NCBI GenBank assembly: GCA_026122225.1
Contig: JANEZZ010002766.1
Coordinates: 558,001-622,000 of the forward strand
DNA: 64,000 bases
Source: Heloderma charlesbogerti
Taxonomy: Eukaryota > Chordata > Lepidosauria > Squamata > Helodermatidae
Reading direction: 5' to 3'
In this document: piece by piece, positions 49,501 to 61,500 of the stretch
Numbering within the stretch: the first letter of the stretch is position 1
Layout of the letters: the number at the start of each line of letters is the position of its first letter
Position numbers and translations under genes: made by a program
The notes under the pieces: generated by a model
Seen by the model: the letters and a program-made list of their open reading frames with translations, nothing else
The model's database searches: none
Told to the model about the DNA's origin: nothing

Positions 49501-52500
49501 TTGATTATGTCCTTTGCAGCCAAAGATGGAGAAGCTCCATACAGTCAGTAAAAACAAGACCTGGAGCTGACTGTGGCTTAGATCATGAGCTTCTTATCGC
49601 AAAATTTCGGCTTAAATTGAAGAACGTAGGGAAAACCACTAAACCATTCAGGTATGACCTCAGTCATATCCCTTACGAATATACAGTGGAGGTGAGGAAT
49701 AGATTTAAGGGATTAGACCTGATAGAATGCCTGAGGAACTATGGACAGAGGTCCATAACATTGTTCAGGAGGCAGCAACTAAATCCATCCCAAAGAAAAG
49801 AAATGCAAGAAAGCAAAGGGGCTGTCTGATGAGGCTTTACAAGTAGCTGAGGAAAGAAGGGAAGAGAAAAGCAAGGGAGAAAGGGGAAGATATATCCAAC
49901 TGAATGCAGAGTTCCAGAGAATAGCAAGGAGAGACAAGAAGGCCTTCTGAAATGAACAATGCAAAGAAATAGAAGCATACAATAGAATGGGAAAGACTAG
50001 AGATCTTTTCAAGAAAATTGGAGATCTCAAGGGAACGTTTTGTGCAAAGACGGGCATGATAAAGGACAAAGAAGGCAGGGACCTAACAGAAGCAGATGAG
50101 ATTAAGAAGAGGTGGCAAGAATACACAGAAGAACTATACAGGAAAGATCTGAATGTCCCTGAAAGCCATGATAGTGGGGTCACTGAACTTGAGCCGGACA
50201 TCCACAAGAGTGAAGTCAAGTGGGCCTTAGGAAGCATTACTAACAACAAAGCTAGCGGAGATGACAGTATTCCAGCCGAGCTATTTAAAATCCTAAAAGA
50301 TGATGCTGTTAAAGTGCTGCACTCAATACGCCAACACATTTGGAACACTCAGCAGTGGCCACAAGACTGGAAAAGGTCAGTTTACATTCCAATTCCAAAG
50401 AAGGGCAATGCCAAAGAGTGTTCAAACTACTGTACAATTGCGCTCATTTCACATGCCAGCAAGGTTATGCTCAAAATCCTACAAGCTAGGCTTCAGCAGC
50501 ATGTGAACCGAGAACTACCGGAAGTACAAGCTGGGTTTTGAAGAGGCAGAGGAACTAGAGATCAAATCACCAACGTTCGCTGGATCATGGAGAAAGCAAG
50601 AGAATTCCAGAAAAGCGTCTATTTCTGCTTCATTGACTACGCAATCATTCAAACTGTGGCAAATTCTTAAAGAGATGGGAGTATCAGACCACCTTACCTG
50701 ACTCCTGAGAAACCTGTACAAGGGTCAAGAAGCAACAGTAAGAACCAGACATGGAACAACCGATTGGTTCAAATTGGAAGGAGTACGACAAGGCTTTATA
50801 TTGTTGCCCTGCTTATTTAACTTATATGCAGAGTACATCATGAGAAACGCCAGATTGGATGAATCACAGGTCGGAATTAAGATTGCCGTGAGAATTATCA
50901 ACAACCTCAGATATGCAGACGATACCATCCTAATGGCAGAAAGCGAAGAGGATCTCAAGAGCCTCTTGTTGAAGGTGAAAGAGGAGAGTGCAAAAGCTGG
51001 TTTGAAACTCAACATTAAAAAAACTAAGATCATGGCATGTGGCCCCATCACTTCCTGGCATATAGAAGGGGAAGAACTGGAAGCAGTGACAGATTTTATT
51101 TTCTTGGGCTCCAGGATCACCGCAGACATTGACTGTAGCCATGAAATTAAAAGACGCTTGCTCCTTGGGAGGAAAGCTATGGCAAACCTAGACAGCATAG
51201 TAAGAAGCAGAGACATCACCTTGCTGACAAAGATTCGTATAATCAAAGCTATGGTTTTCCCAGTAGCAACATGTGGCTGTGAGAGCTGGACTATAAGGAA
51301 GGCTGAGCGGCGAAGAATTGATGCTTTCGAACTGTGGTGCTGGAGAAGACTCTTACGAGTCCCCTGGACTGTAAGGAGGTCAAATCAGTCCATCCTAAAG
51401 GAAATCAACCCTGAGTGCTCATTGGGAGGACAGATACTGAAGCTGAAGCTCAAATATTTTGGCCACCTAATGCGAAGAGAAAACTCTCTGGAAAAGACCC
51501 TGATGCTGGGAAAGACTGAAGGCAAAAGGAGAAGGGGACAGCAGAGGATGAGATGGCTACATAGCATCACCGATGCAGTGAATATGAACTCGAGCATGCT
51601 CCGGGAGAGAGCGGAGGACAGGAAGGCCTGGTGTGCTATGGTCCATGGGGTCACGAAGAGTCAGACACGAGTTAACGACTGAACAACAACAAGGCCTCCC
51701 ATATTGTGAAAGGGTTGGCAAGGGAGAATTTCAATTTATTCTTTGAATCAGATGTGACAAGGCTTCCCCTCTTCTTGTATTTGAGACCCAGGGGTGTTGC
51801 TAGTCCTGGGCCTGCGGGGCCCCCCCAGATATATTTCCCAGACCCCAAGTGTCCATTGATGCCGATAGAAGATTTCCTTCAACTTAATTTCAAGGGGTGG
51901 GGGGAGTTTTCCTACAGGAGGAAAAGAGAGAGACATGGGAAAGGGAAAGAAAGAAGTTGGGGAGTAACAGTGAGAGATTCCAAATTAATTGTAATTGAAA
52001 AGGAACTACTGATTTGGAATGATCTTGGGTGGGGTGCAAATTAAAGCATTTATGTTAACTTGAGGTGATGAATTGAGAAATTAATTGGCTGGCTTTGCCT
52101 TCTGTGAAATTTAAATAAATGCCAGTAATTGCTTCTAAATTTGCATGTATAAATATAAATTAGCATATGCAAATTTAATGCACATTTGTGTCCTATGGGC
52201 CTGGCCCCCGAATCTTTTTAGTGAATAGCAACGCCCATGAGACCACACATCAGTATTATTCAGGAGCTCCTATTCTACAATTTCTGCACATGTAGAGACC
52301 ATTCCTGCAAACAACGAGTGGAATGGCCTTGGTTATGCAATTCAAAGGCACAAATCTCTTTGCTTTAAAAAGAGACAGGCAGTGATTTAACTTGCATTGG
52401 TAAAACCTTGTTGTATACATTGTTATATGGTATTAAAAAAAACTAAGCGGAATAGATATGTTTAAAATAATGCTAGCCTTCCCTAACCTGGTGCCCTCCA

Positions 52501-55500
52501 GATCTGTGCCACTACAACTGCCATCATCCTCAGCCTGCATGACTATGTGGACAAAAGAGCTGTGCTGGATCAGACCAAAGGCGTGTCTAGTCCAGCATTC
52601 TATTCCCACTAGATGCCTATGGGAAGCCCACAAGTAGGATAAGGTCATGATGTCTGGGGATGATGGGAGCTGTATTCCAACACATCTGGAGGACACCGGG
52701 TTGCGGAAGGCTGAAATACACCATGTGTATGTGGCTGTTAAATTCTGAATGTGACCTGGAGTGGATCCTTGAACTCTGCTGAGAATCTTTCCTTCCTCCC
52801 ACCACTGAAATCTTTGCCTGTGTGATTGCCAGAATCTGAAAGGGTGCTCTGAAGATAAGCATCATGAAGTGCCGGGAAAGGGCCTGCAAGGAACCATCTC
52901 ACACTTTGGCAACCCTCGTACTGGCTTGATTGCTATCTGAAATGACCTAGTTCTGAGCCTCAATACTGAGACGATGGCTGAAATATTTCTCCTTTTCTAA
53001 TTTTAGATTGAGGGAACATATTTCCAATAAGGACAAGTTGCCTATCTTAATTTTTCCAGAAGGTAAAAAAAACACAAACCCCCAAACAGAACTCCTGTTC
53101 ATTTTTGCTTGTATCGATTTTAAAAATAAAATATGATGAGCTTGGGCTCCCACTCATGCTTCCAGAGCTCTTCTCATGGGGATCATGTCAAACTCCTAGT
53201 GGAATTTCATCCAGTGGTGCAGAACCTGTGGCGGATTGTGTAAAATCGGTTCTGTCTGTGTTTTGCGGATTGTCAGGTGCCTTTCGGTGGAATCGGATCC
53301 CCCAAATTTGTGCAAATGCGCACATGTGTGTGAATTCTCCCAAATGCGCATTTTCACCCTTTAGCCTAGGGGGAAATGCGCATTTTGGGCTGGTTTTTAA
53401 TTTTGTGCATTTTTCTATGACAAAATTTGCGCAAAATCCGGGAAAGTTAGAAAACCGGTTTGCAAGTCTGTGGAATCCACATGACAGGCAGAAAGCCAGT
53501 CTGCTGCAGAATGTCTGGGTCAGATTCATGAAATCCGAACTCATTTGGCTGCATTGTGGATTTCTCCGATATCCCTATGTGGCGGACAAGGGCATTAGAT
53601 GATTGAGGGCTATAATCTCATCCAGTCATTTCTCTTCCCTCAGCCCACCATGTCTAGCACATGTGTGGAGGGGAAAGTGGGGCCATGCTTGCTTGCCCCA
53701 CTCCAGCACTTGTGCGTCTACCAGCCCTCCCCGCTTCTCCAATGTCTGTGCATTCAGGACGGCAGCTGAAAAAGGAGATTGAGAAACCCCAACTATGCAG
53801 GCAACCTGGTTGCCAGAGGTGGGGAACCTCTCTCCGTTTCAGTGCTAACTGCAGCCCTTCCTGGAGAAGGCAGGTCTGGCCACACTGACACACGCTTTGA
53901 CACCTCCAGATTAGATTACTGCAATGCAGTCTACATGGGGCTGCCCTTGAAGAGTGTTCAGAAATGGAAAGTGTTCTTTCTGTTTCAGCGAAGCTCTCAC
54001 GGGCCACATTCCAGTTGTGGGTGCGGCCGAAGGCAAAGGGACTGGGGCCAAAATACAAATAAAATAAATATAGCAAATTTTCACTTAAAGCTCTAACTGG
54101 CAGTAACTAGGCCTTAGGAGAGGTATTTCAACCTTCTAAAATGGGGGGAAAACCTGTATGAAAGCTGGGAAACTACCAAATGATAGGTGGGGTGGGGGGG
54201 AAGGGGTTATGGCCATCTGGGGAACCCCAGGAGGGCCAGATTTGGATCCCAGCCCTGAGTTTCTCCACCCCTGCCCTGTGCCCATGCAACTGGATGTGTA
54301 TGCCCCCCCCCCTTCAGACATTTTGCTGAAAGTGTGGATTTTAAGGAAGTGGAACCACTGGGCATTCAACAAGAGTGGGGACATCAGGCAGGGGTCCAGT
54401 TCCCCCTCCATGTGCTTTTGCACACTGTTTCTCTCTGATGTGCATGCTTACTGGGGCTGGGGGAGCAAAAGAATGAGTGAATAGAGGTACTAACACGGCT
54501 CCTCAAACTACGGATGATAATTACTAAGGCTGGGCTGATTATGCCCCACACCCCCTGCTCACACTTATGTGGGGCCATTTGTCCCCTGCAAAAGGAGGAG
54601 AAGGGAGGGAAGTTTCAAGAACATCTCAGGTGGGCTTACCTTAACGACAAGATGGCTGAGGCCACCCCTCCCCCCGATAAAGGACTTGCCACCACTTCAA
54701 CTGGGTGGTTAACCAGGAAAATGGGGTGATACTCCTAATATATCTTCCAATTCTGCAAGGTTGCAGCCACTTGATTAGATGTTTGGCCTGCTAATATCCC
54801 GATGTGCGTGCGTGTTTCTTACTGATCACTCTCTCTCTTTTATCAGGCACTTGTATAAACAACACCTCAGTAATGATGTTTAAAAAGGGAAGTTTTGAAA
54901 TAGGTGGCACCATCTATCCAGTTGCTATCAAGGTAAGAGAGCAGGAACACTTTCTAATGCTGCTTGAGGGCCATCGGCTTCTAGGTTTGCCACCCAGTCA
55001 GAGCCTTTGAGATGCTTGCCATCTGTGGGGGCAGCTTTGCGCAGTGTGTGTTGTCTCCGTGGGGGCAGCATGTCCTGCCATCACCGGGAAGAGCAGCTGC
55101 GCTTTCCAGCGCCAGTGGAATCCCACGCCTCCTGCATCCTTGCTGTGATCACCAACCTGAGATTGGAGACTGCCGTGGAGATTTCTCCAGGAAGCAGGGC
55201 GTGGAGGCAAAACGGCACCCTCTGGAAGAAGCCAAGGAGGGTCCATGGGCTGGATGCAGAACTTCTGTGGGTTGGAGATTCTGCATTCCCGGGCTAGGAT
55301 AAATACACAGAGTTGAGCTGAAATGCGTCATTGAGTCTAATTTATCTATAAACCTGCATCTCTCTTAAACTGAGAAGCAGATTTGTAAATAGCTAACTAT
55401 TTTAATAAGCACTTAAAAGAGATCATGGGTGGTGGCAGGTGCCATCTTAGAAGAGGCATTCCTCCTTTCCCCGTGGCCCCCCCCCCATGCACAAGAGGGA

Positions 55501-58500
55501 ATGCCTTTGAGGTGGTGTGTTGATCTGGGGTCCTGCTTCTGTCAGGGCCCAGCCAACAACAGATTCTTGTAGATTACCAAGATGAAACGAAGCCACTTGT
55601 GCAAAAAGATGACAGTGTACTGACAGAAAATGGATGCAGAATATGTATACAAAGAAAGTCCACATCTCCCCTCAGTTGACAAAGCAGGCACCCTTGTCAC
55701 AAGCTGATATGTCTACCCGAGTCCCCAGGATAGACGGGGAAGCCGTTCCTGGGCCAAAGGGTCTCCAAGCTGGTAATGCGTATTTCCCCTTGAAGGAGAC
55801 CAAATCGGTCTGCTCTTAGCACAAGCTTATATAGGTTTCTCTCTCTGAGTTCAATAGCTGACAGGTTAGACACACACTTGGGAGAAGGCGGTGGGGGGGC
55901 TCCCCCATTTGAAGCATCCAGCGTGGGAACCAGATTGCAAAGGAAGACCTCTAGCATTCCAGAGGGAGAGAGAGAAAGAGTGGGGGAGTGGGAACCGCCC
56001 AACTCATGGGTGAGGTAAACAGGCATATACACGGTTGTTGACATATGAAACTGCACTTGCTTTATACCAATTAAAAGTATGTGAGAGGCTCACTGTGGAA
56101 GCCCCCTCCCCAATCAAGGGGCCTACTTTTGTTAGCTAAAGCCTGCTACACTCTGCTAACGCTGTTAAACTACACAGGCCTCTATTTATTTAGGGGCTCT
56201 GTGAAGTCCATATTTTCTGTTCACCAACCAGCCCACTACAGGAAAAAAAACGTTTTTTTTTTACGATGGCTACTGCAAGACTTGCATGCATCATTCAAAA
56301 ACTGTGTGCTTTCCCCCCCTTCAGGACTGTCTTCATATACAAATCTAAGCAGATTCAGTCAACTGGTTAACTCATTTGGCTGAGATTTCTTGGAAAGGGT
56401 GAGAGCCTTAACGTAGAGGTGCCTGCTAAGCCATGTTCAAAGCATTCCTCTCACTCTCAATGATGAGGGATGGGTATTGTCAGAGTTGTCTTTTCCTGTG
56501 GCATCTGGCTGGCTACACCCTGAACCAGTCTGGCTGTTCCTAATATCTCTGTGTGCAAAGCCCCTAGTTCAATATCTACAGAAGATCTTTACTTTTTACC
56601 TGTGCTAAAAGTTGGAGGCACTCTTCACCCTTACACCTCAAAAGATTGACTTGGGGCACATATGAGAGGGCAGATTACCAGCTCTCGGAGCAGGGCAGGC
56701 GTCAAGGATAGGCCTGGTTGGGCACCTGACGAGGGCCCAGAGCCCAGCAGGGGCCCTGTGAAAGGAGTTGTTCCTCCTCTTCACCATTGCAACCTGCTTA
56801 TTTGTCTGCCTCTCACTCTGACCCAGGCAATGGTGGGGATGAGAAGGAGGAGCAGCGGGTGCCACGGCCTACTTGCTCCCTGGCTCTCTGCCTGTCGAAC
56901 AAGCAAGTCGTAGCAATGAGGAGGAGGAGGAATAGCAGCTGATGACGATGGTGGTGAGAAGGTGGACTCACTGAGAAAGAGGGCCCCTTGAGGGTGTTTT
57001 GCCCAAGGGCCTTCAAAAACCTGGAGCTGGCACTGCCTGAGAGGAGCCCACCTGGAGGCGAGGAGGCGAACCCACACCGGTGTCTTGTGCAGCAGGCAGC
57101 CCTTTCTGAGCCCGGACAGTTCTGCTCTTATCTGGAATGCCAGCAGACGTAACCTGCCCTCAGCCAAAGGAAAGCCCGAGTGGTGAACCATGTCTTGCTT
57201 GTGGACTTCTGGTTGGCCACTGTGGGAAACCAGATGCTGGACTCGATGGTTCTGATGCAACAGGGCTGCTCTCATGTCCTTTTTCTTTGGGTGTCACAGG
57301 AGACTTTGATGATCAATTCCTTGCACACAGTTTAGACATTTCTCCTCTAGTTGTAGCATCGTAGTACGCATGTTCTGAAACGGCCTCTTGTGTGTGGGCC
57401 GTCAGCATGACAATGGCTCCCGAACTGTCCTTGTTTTGCAGTATGACCCCCAGTTTGGAGACGCCTTCTGGAACAGCAGCAAGCATGGCATAGTGAGCTA
57501 CCTCCTGCGGATAATGACCAGCTGGGCCATCGTCTGCCACGTGTGGTATCTGCCACCAGTGATGAGACAGGTATTTCCTGGTCCCATCGTTGATGGGGTA
57601 GACGCTGACACTAAGGGCGCAATCCTATGGGGATAGTCGGCCGCCTCTGAGTTCGGAGGCAGACGACTATCCAATGCAAGGTGGGCAGAGCACAGGGGGA
57701 ATCTTCTCGGCGCTCCAGCCGCCCTGCATTAGTGGCTAGGTGGCCTGTTTTGGCTGTCTAGCCAGGGTGCCTTGGAGCAGGGGTGAGGATCCAGGTGGCA
57801 CATAGGAAGTGTCGTAACGGCGCTTCCGCCCTCTCCTCCCCCAGGAATGCCCGCTTCTTGGGCACCCTGTGATGCTGTTACGGGCGCAGAGCCATGGATG
57901 AACTGCGCTGCCCACGAGGTGGGGTGGGGGCAGGGAGTCGGTTTTCTGGGAACCGACCTCGGAACGTTGGCTCCGAGCTCGGTTCCCAGAACACAAAAAA
58001 TCCTATGGCCATCTAGACGCTGTCTAGCAGCCATAGGATTGTACCCTAAGTTCAAGAAATGTCTTTTCCTGTTGGAGCTACTGTAATTCTGGAATGATCT
58101 CCCTGACGAGGCCCACCTGGCCCCAACATTGTTATCTTTTTGGCACTCAGTTAAAACCGCCCTCTTCTCTCTGGCATTTGGCAGCATATAATGAGTTTTT
58201 AATTAGGTCCTGGATTGTCTTTGGCTGATGGTTTAAAATATTTTTTTTAGATCTATGTTGTCTGTGTGGGTGCTATCTGTTTATATGGTTTTTATGTAAA
58301 TACTTTTTTTGTACTTTGTATAATGTGTTTTAATGGTTTCTAATTTTTGTGACCCATGCAGAGAGCTTCAGCTATGGGGTGGTACAGAAATATAATAAAT
58401 GAAATGTAATGCAATTTTTCGGGGGTGATGAACCTGGGACCCATCTCTGCTTCCCACCTACCCCCTTTTAAAAGTCTACAGTCAGCTTTACTGTTGCATT

Positions 58501-61500
58501 CATGTTTGTTGCACTTACCTGGATTCTAACAGCGTGTTTGTTGGATTGCAGGAAGGAGAAGATGCGGTTCAATTTGCCAACAGGGTGAAATCTGCCATTG
58601 CTCGCCAAGGAGGACTTACTGAATTGCCCTGGTGAGAAAAAATGAGATTTTGTCTTTAAGGCAGGGATGACAACTCTCTTTCAGCCTGAGGGCCAAATTT
58701 TATTTTGCAGTGGCTCCCGGGGGCTGCGTTCCAGTGGTGGGTGGGGCCAAAGGCAAAAGGGGGCAGGCCAGAAATACCAACTTAAAGCTCTTACTGCCAG
58801 GGATTAAGCCTTAGGAGAGGTAATTCAGCCTTTTAGCATGGGCAAAAAACTGCTCAAAAGCTGGGGAAACCATCAAATGACCAGCAGTCAGGGGAAAGAG
58901 AGTGAGGCCAGGGGAAAGGGGCGTGGCCATTAGAGAACCCCAGAAAGCCAGACTGAGACCTCACAGGGACTGGATTTGGCCCATAGGCCTGAGGTTTAAG
59001 ACTCCTGCTTTAAGGAGAGAAGGTCTTTGTAACAGGAGCTGTTTTCTTTCCGTAACAGATGATGGTGATCTAGAGATCTAAATCTAATCCAGAGGCTGTT
59101 GTGAAAACTTTTCCTGCTTTCTATGCTATTCCCGTAATTTGAAGCTCCTTTTAGTCTCCTTATTTCAGAGGTGAAAGACTGAACAGTGGATCCTTGTATT
59201 GCCATCTTCTGTTGGAGAACACAAATGATCTGAGAGGTTTTGAACATTGCCTGGCCAATATGAATAGCTCCCAGAAGGAGATTCAATACATTCATGGCCC
59301 AATACACATGTTGCTTGGTTTGGCAGTGTCTACTTGGCTGCACATTTTTCAATGTCACTCAGAGTCTCTGCACGTTCATTGGGCAAATGTGCTAATTCCC
59401 CGGTTCGTGTGTTGGTTTATGCATATTGTCTGTGTAGTGTCATGTGACTGCACAATCGCTAGTGTTTATGGCTGGGGCTGAGCCCTTTTTGGCAACGCTG
59501 AAGGGTCCCCCTCCTTCCCCTTGCAGCAACCTTTTTTTGGCGGGGGAGTGAAAGCTTTTACCCGCTCAGGACTGCAGCTGTGTTTCCTGGCCTTGCTCTG
59601 GATTGGCACTGTGAAATCATCACGTAGCCAAATCTGGCTTCAAAGTGCCATAACATTGTGCCATTCATTCTACGATCCAACGTGACCTGGGAGCACATTC
59701 CCAGGAAGAGGGGATAAGAATTGACGTTGGAGCAACATCCAGTCAGGGAAACTAAACAAATGGTAGCAGGGGTGGCGGGTGTGGAGTGAACAAGATGAGC
59801 AAGAGTTTTGATGGGGGTGGCTGGAAATACTTTGCTGTCCTTTGACACTGATATTAAGAGCCTTTCTACACAAGGCTTTATTGTGTGCTCGTGATTGCTT
59901 ACTCATAGTACTTTGTGGATCCTTTACACAACATCGCCATCCTCCAGGGCCTCTCCCGCTCTTTGCAACCATTATTGCAGTTGTTTTCCTAACAAGGAAA
60001 AACTGCTATTATTTAGAAAACGTGTTATAAAGCCCTGTGTAAAAATTGAGCAATTCTGCTATATCACAGTGCCATCTAGTGGTTGTATAATGAAACATAT
60101 AGAAAGGCAGAGAAAGAAAAATCCTGAAAAAAAAAAACATGTGTAAAGGAGCTGATCTTAATCCTGCAAAGAATCCTGAAGAAGCAGCCTCAGTAAAAGG
60201 GCAGGATAACAGTGTCGTCTAGAAACGCCCTAAATGGGTGAACATTTTGGTGCAGGTTTGGTTCATGGACTTTCTCCTCTGATCTTATTAATCACTAATA
60301 TGTATGTTAGCACCTTCACTGGGGGGAAAAAACCCTCAGTGAAGTGTTTTTAAAATCCTTTTCTCAATTGCACAGCAGTTACAAATGGGAAACTGAGGCT
60401 TATCGTCTGAGTCTTTCTATAGGCCGCTAAGGTCTGTCCTCCTTGTCTTAGGTTAGAGATGGCTAACTCATGTTGCATTCTATGAAGGTTTACTAAGATG
60501 GCCCACATGAGGAAGTGGTGTAAAGCCGGTCCGATTTGGGGTGCATTTTAAGAGGTGGCCAACTCTGGATGGTGAAGCTGCCCAAAAGCTCCGGAGAGGC
60601 ACTGCATAGGCACTGCACCCAACCTTCTGGAACAGTGGTACCACAATGTATGCTGCAAAACAATCGGAGGATCAAGTAAATGTCAGGGCAACGGCGGCCT
60701 TGGTTGAATTGATTTCAGGGAGCCCATAGGCTAATTCTTATTTTTTCCACTTCATTTATAAGAACATTTCTAGTTCACCTTTCAGCCTGAACAAGACGGT
60801 TTACAATAACATTAACTGCAACTAGGATCAGAGACTTACAACCAATGAGAGAAGTTAAACCTTCATTCTCATAATTAAAGGTCATTTAAAAGCCAGGTGA
60901 AGTTTAAAAACATGTTTTTATAGCCTGCCTAAAAGCTATCAGGGATGGGGTCAGCCTAACTTCTTTTAGGAGGGAGTTCTACAGCTGGAGTGCTGTCACA
61001 AAAAAGGCCCTGTTGTGTGTTCCCACCAACCAAGGCTCTTTTGGTGATGGGATATGGTGCAAGGTTTCAGAAGATAATGTACGGGCAGATTCATATGGGA
61101 GGAGGTGGTCTTTCAGATATCTTGGTCCCTAGCTGTTTAGGGCATTATAGGTAAGAACCAGCACCTTGAATTGGTCCCAGAAATGAGACCTGTGTAATAT
61201 GGTCTGACAAACACACCAGAATGCATAGGAACACAGGATGCTGCCTTATACTGAGTCAGCCCACTCGTTCATCTAACCCAGGATTGTCGACACTGACTGG
61301 CAGCAGCTCTCCAGGGTTTCAGGCAGTTTTTCCAGCCTTGCCTGGAGATACCAGGGATTGAACCTGAGACTTTCTCCATGCAATGCATGTGCTCTTCCAT
61401 TGAGCTATGGCCCCTCCCCTGGCCATTCCATTATGCCATTTCTGAACACTCTTCAAGGGCAGCTCCATGCAGAGTGCATTGCAGTAATCTAATCTGGAGG

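Larger units (their letters stand above)
48629..51691 (+). mobile_element. BovB (RTE clade) LINE, complete borders, copy D
   Basis: A perfect 11-bp direct repeat AGGCCTCCCAT (48618-48628 and 51692-51702) bounds 3063 bp ending in a CAA tail. A short ORF1-like frame (48682-48840) precedes the endonuclease (48837-49829), then linker and RT frames, and the C-terminus. ORF2 is broken: small deletions near 49725 and 49795 shift the frame, a TGA lies near 49949 and another near 50539, and about 28 bp around the AFDCVDH segment are missing near 50641. The length fits a full-length squamate BovB. Confidence 0.95.
48225..53006 (+). other. GPAT3: GPAT3 intron 7 (4.8 kb)
   Basis: Most of it is BovB copy D. 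A hAT-like element and a MITE with a CR1 insertion follow. Spans 48225-48617 and 52246-52479 show nothing. Confidence 0.8.
53063..54846 (+). other. GPAT3: GPAT3 intron 8 (1.8 kb)
   Basis: It contains three repeat pieces listed separately. Span 54300-54846 shows nothing clear. Confidence 0.8.
57571..58551 (+). other. GPAT3: GPAT3 intron 10 (1.0 kb)
   Basis: This is almost entirely a Harbinger-like element and an L2-like 3' end. Confidence 0.8.

Noticed and set aside
53105..53602. Plus- and minus-strand frames of 165 and 118 codons
   Set aside because: They lie in an inverted repeat with AAATGCGCATTT segments; both strands being open reflects the palindrome.
54804..55010. A 68-codon frame as a small gene
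   Set aside because: It is GPAT3 exon 9 read through both splice sites.
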